A stretch of DNA of 64,000 nt from Duganella alba. Lineage in GTDB: Bacteria > Pseudomonadota > Gammaproteobacteria > Burkholderiales > Burkholderiaceae_D. Positions 62,010 to 64,000 of this stretch are shown one piece after another (position 1 is the first letter of the stretch; each line of letters begins with the position of its first letter). Both the position numbers and the translations under genes were made by a program. The stretch is from the NCBI RefSeq assembly GCF_009674495.1, contig NZ_WKJN01000024.1:35717-99716 (forward strand), in the 5' to 3' direction. Below the pieces are notes generated by a model that was not told the origin of the DNA, searched no databases, and worked only from the letters and a program-made list of their open reading frames with translations.

Positions 62010-63581
62010 ATGAAAACCGCTCGCATCAAGGTCGCCAATCTGCTGATTACCGGCTTTGGCCTGATCTGCCTGTTCCTTGCCGCCGTCATCGCGCTGGGCC
62101 TGACGGAACAGGCCAAGCTGAACGCCGCCACCGCCACCATCGCCGACGACCGCTGGCCGAAGATCGAACTGGCCACCGACCTGCGCCTGCGCGTGACCGA
62201 CATCGCGGTCTCGCTGCGCAACCTGATGCTGACCACCGACCCCGCCGTGCGCGCCCACCAGCTCGACAGCATCGAGGGCTACCGCCGCGACGCCGAAGCC
62301 AGGCTCGCCGAGCTGGATCGGCGCGTGGTCACGCCCAATGGCCGCGCCGCGCTGGACAAGGTGCGCACCGCCTACCAGGACTACACGGCCGGCCAGCAGA
62401 AACTGATCGCGCTGGTGCAGGCCGGCCGCGACGCCGAAGCGCGCGACTATTTGAACGCCCACGTCAAGCCGATGCTGCAAGCCTGCCGCGAAACGCTGGC
62501 GGCGCAGATCGGCAACGAGGTGTCGCTGATGCGCGAGGCGCGCGAACAAGCGGCGCATGCCTACGCCGCCACCCGCATCAAGATGCTGGCGCTGGGCGCG
62601 GCGGCGATGCTGGTGTCGATGGGCGTGGCCGGCGTCATCATCCGCCGCCTGCGGCGCGACCTTGGCGGCGAACCTGACCAGGCGGCGCGCACCGCCGCCT
62701 GCATCGCCGACGGCGACCTGACGCGCGCCATCACGCTGCGCGACGGCGACCGCAGCAGCATGCTGTACGAAATGGAGCACATGCGCGACAACCTCGGCAA
62801 GCTGGTGGCGCAGGTGCGCTCCGATACCGAGATGATCGCCGCCGCCTCGACCCAGATCGCCAGCGGCAACCTGGATCTGTCGGCGCGCACCGAACAACAG
62901 GCATCCAGCCTGCAGGAGACCGCCGCCGCCATGGAGGAACTGACCACCACCGTACAGCAGAACGCCGACCACGCCGCGCGCGCCAACGGCCTGGCGCAGC
63001 GGGCGTCGTCGGTGGCCGGCAAAGGCGGCCACGCGGTGGCCGCCGTCACCGAGCGCATGGACTCGATCCGCAGCTCCGCCAGCCAGATGGCCGACATCAT
63101 CGGCCTGATCGACGGCATCGCCTTCCAGACCAACATCCTGGCGCTGAACGCCGCCGTGGAAGCGGCGCGCGCCGGCGAGGCGGGACGCGGCTTTGCCGTG
63201 GTGGCGGGCGAAGTGCGCCAGCTGGCGCACCGCTCCGCCGACGCCGCGCGCGACATCGGCGCCCTGATCAAGACCGCGGTGGAACAGGCCGGCGCCGGCG
63301 ACCAGCAGGTGCGTGCGGCAGCGGAAGCCATGCAGGACATCGTGGAAAGCGTCGCCAGCGTCGAACAGATCATGGCGCAGATCAAGCACGCCAGCGCCGA
63401 GCAGCACGCCGGCATCCTCGCCTGCAGCCAGGCGATCGTGCAGATGGACCACGGCACCCAGCAGAACGCCGCGCTGGTGGAGCAGGTGGCCGCCGCCGCA
63501 CACGCGCTGCAGGAGCAGTCCGGCCAGCTCGAAGACGCCGTGTCGCGCTTCAAGATCGCTGAAACGGCGGTGCGCGCATGA
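62010..63581 (+). CDS. Methyl-accepting chemotaxis protein
   Basis: 523 residues. Helix 1 (VANLLITGFGLICLFLAAVI), a periplasmic four-helix bundle (about 35-185), helix 2 (MLALGAAAMLVSMGVAGVII), HAMP and a signalling domain with tip DGIAFQTNILALNAAVEAAR. Similar layout to the MCP at 54117 but divergent in the sensor. Its stop overlaps the start of the receiver-like gene (ATGA, 63578-63581), so the two products probably act together. Confidence 0.94.
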   Translation: MKTARIKVANLLITGFGLICLFLAAVIALGLTEQAKLNAATATIADDRWPKIELATDLRLRVTDIAVSLRNLMLTTDPAVRAHQLDSIEGYRRDAEARLAELDRRVVTPNGRAALDKVRTAYQDYTAGQQKLIALVQAGRDAEARDYLNAHVKPMLQACRETLAAQIGNEVSLMREAREQAAHAYAATRIKMLALGAAAMLVSMGVAGVIIRRLRRDLGGEPDQAARTAACIADGDLTRAITLRDGDRSSMLYEMEHMRDNLGKLVAQVRSDTEMIAAASTQIASGNLDLSARTEQQASSLQETAAAMEELTTTVQQNADHAARANGLAQRASSVAGKGGHAVAAVTERMDSIRSSASQMADIIGLIDGIAFQTNILALNAAVEAARAGEAGRGFAVVAGEVRQLAHRSADAARDIGALIKTAVEQAGAGDQQVRAAAEAMQDIVESVASVEQIMAQIKHASAEQHAGILACSQAIVQMDHGTQQNAALVEQVAAAAHALQEQSGQLEDAVSRFKIAETAVRA

Positions 63582-64000
63582 ACGCCGGCCACGCTCCCGC
63601 CCCCGGCCTGCGCGCCGTCGTCATCGACGGCAACGCCGCCGAAATGGACGCCACCATCGCCCTGTGCCGCCAGGCCGGCATCATCGTCAACGGCTGGTCC
63701 GACTGCGGCGCCGGCGCGCTGGAACTGATCGAATCGCTGCCGGCGCCGCCGGACCTGGTCATCATGGAACTCGACCTGCCGGACATGGACGGCGCCGACC
63801 TGCTGCAGGCGCTGTCCATGCTGGAACCCGGCCTGCCCGTCATCATCACCGGCCGCCACAACCAGCGCCTGCACGACGCCGCCCTGACCCTGGCCGCCAC
63901 GCTCGGCCTGGAGGCGCTGGCCGCCCTGTCCAAGCCGCTGCACGCCGAGGCGCTGCAGGACGCCGCCCACAGCTGCGAGCCGGCGCTGGCGCGCGCCGCG
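63578..64000 (+). CDS. Protein with degenerate receiver domain (3' end outside window)
   Basis: 141 codons visible. Receiver-like fold: LRAVVIDGNAAEMDATIALC, VIMELDLPDMDGADLLQALS, VIITGR and LSKPLHAEALQ. The phospho-acceptor position aligns with Glu (VIMELDLPDMDG) rather than Asp, and the acidic pair is reduced to a single Asp (VIDGN). Such a domain would be permanently phospho-mimetic or non-phosphorylated. The layout resembles the N-terminal receiver of RocR/VieA-type REC-EAL proteins, but the output domain is not visible. Confidence 0.8.
   Translation, partial: MNAGHAPAPGLRAVVIDGNAAEMDATIALCRQAGIIVNGWSDCGAGALELIESLPAPPDLVIMELDLPDMDGADLLQALSMLEPGLPVIITGRHNQRLHDAALTLAATLGLEALAALSKPLHAEALQDAAHSCEPALARAA

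Overview
The window looks like chromosomal DNA of a high-GC betaproteobacterium, most likely family Oxalobacteraceae (Massilia/Duganella/Janthinobacterium group). This is inferred from the gene families: MexEF-type RND pump, LigD, a PEP-CTERM protein, very many hybrid histidine kinases and c-di-GMP proteins, and a GGGGTCTGACCCC-type palindrome. I see no phage, integrase, insertion sequence, plasmid functions or CRISPR array. Coding density is high and codon use is fairly even.

Layout. 0-1.4 kb: 5' part of ligD on the minus strand. 1.5-8.0 kb: a secreted Lys/Ala-rich protein, then a tripartite RND efflux operon (adaptor, MexF-like pump, outer-membrane lipoprotein). 8.0-14.1 kb: an alpha/beta-hydrolase-fold protein that has lost its catalytic residues, coupled to a tiny membrane protein. 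Next come a LysR regulator, a 2-hydroxyacid dehydrogenase, an SMR transporter, a semialdehyde dehydrogenase and LldD. 14.1-16.7 kb: a repeat-rich coiled-coil membrane protein, three tRNA-Arg(ACG) genes with a PEP-CTERM gene between two of them, and a candidate small RNA. 16.7-24.1 kb: a signalling cluster (PAS-receiver protein, two hybrid kinases, a receiver-GGDEF protein, a NarL-class kinase).

24.1-30.7 kb: NDH-2, a His-rich secreted protein, and a MarR-EmrB-OMP-EmrA efflux operon with clear operators. 30.7-40.1 kb: a dynamin-stalk-like protein without a GTPase domain, an Lrp/dadA divergent pair, an HDOD protein that appears leaderless, a ZntB/CorA transporter, and an MFS transporter paired with an Fe-S-type (SufR-like) regulator. 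40.1-44.4 kb: a tightly coupled operon of beta-barrel protein, PstS-like periplasmic protein and GGDEF-EAL sensor. 44.8-52.9 kb: a large hybrid kinase divergent from fur, two LysR regulators each beside an oxidoreductase, and a FecR-domain protein. 53-64 kb: a Gfo/Idh oxidoreductase, then a second signalling block (MCP, phosphodiesterase, receiver; a FixL/FixJ-like pair), a MocR/PdxR-like regulator, and an MCP coupled to a degenerate receiver that runs off the window.

Taken together, the region is mainly drug/xenobiotic efflux with local regulators, redox enzymes, and phosphorelay, chemotaxis and c-di-GMP signalling. The least explained items are the GTPase-less dynamin-like protein (30723-32294), the pseudo-hydrolase pair (8005-9074), the beta-barrel/PstS-like/GGDEF-EAL operon (40097-44432), the dispersed family of small coiled-coil tail-anchored proteins, and a C/U-rich candidate sRNA (16580-16640).
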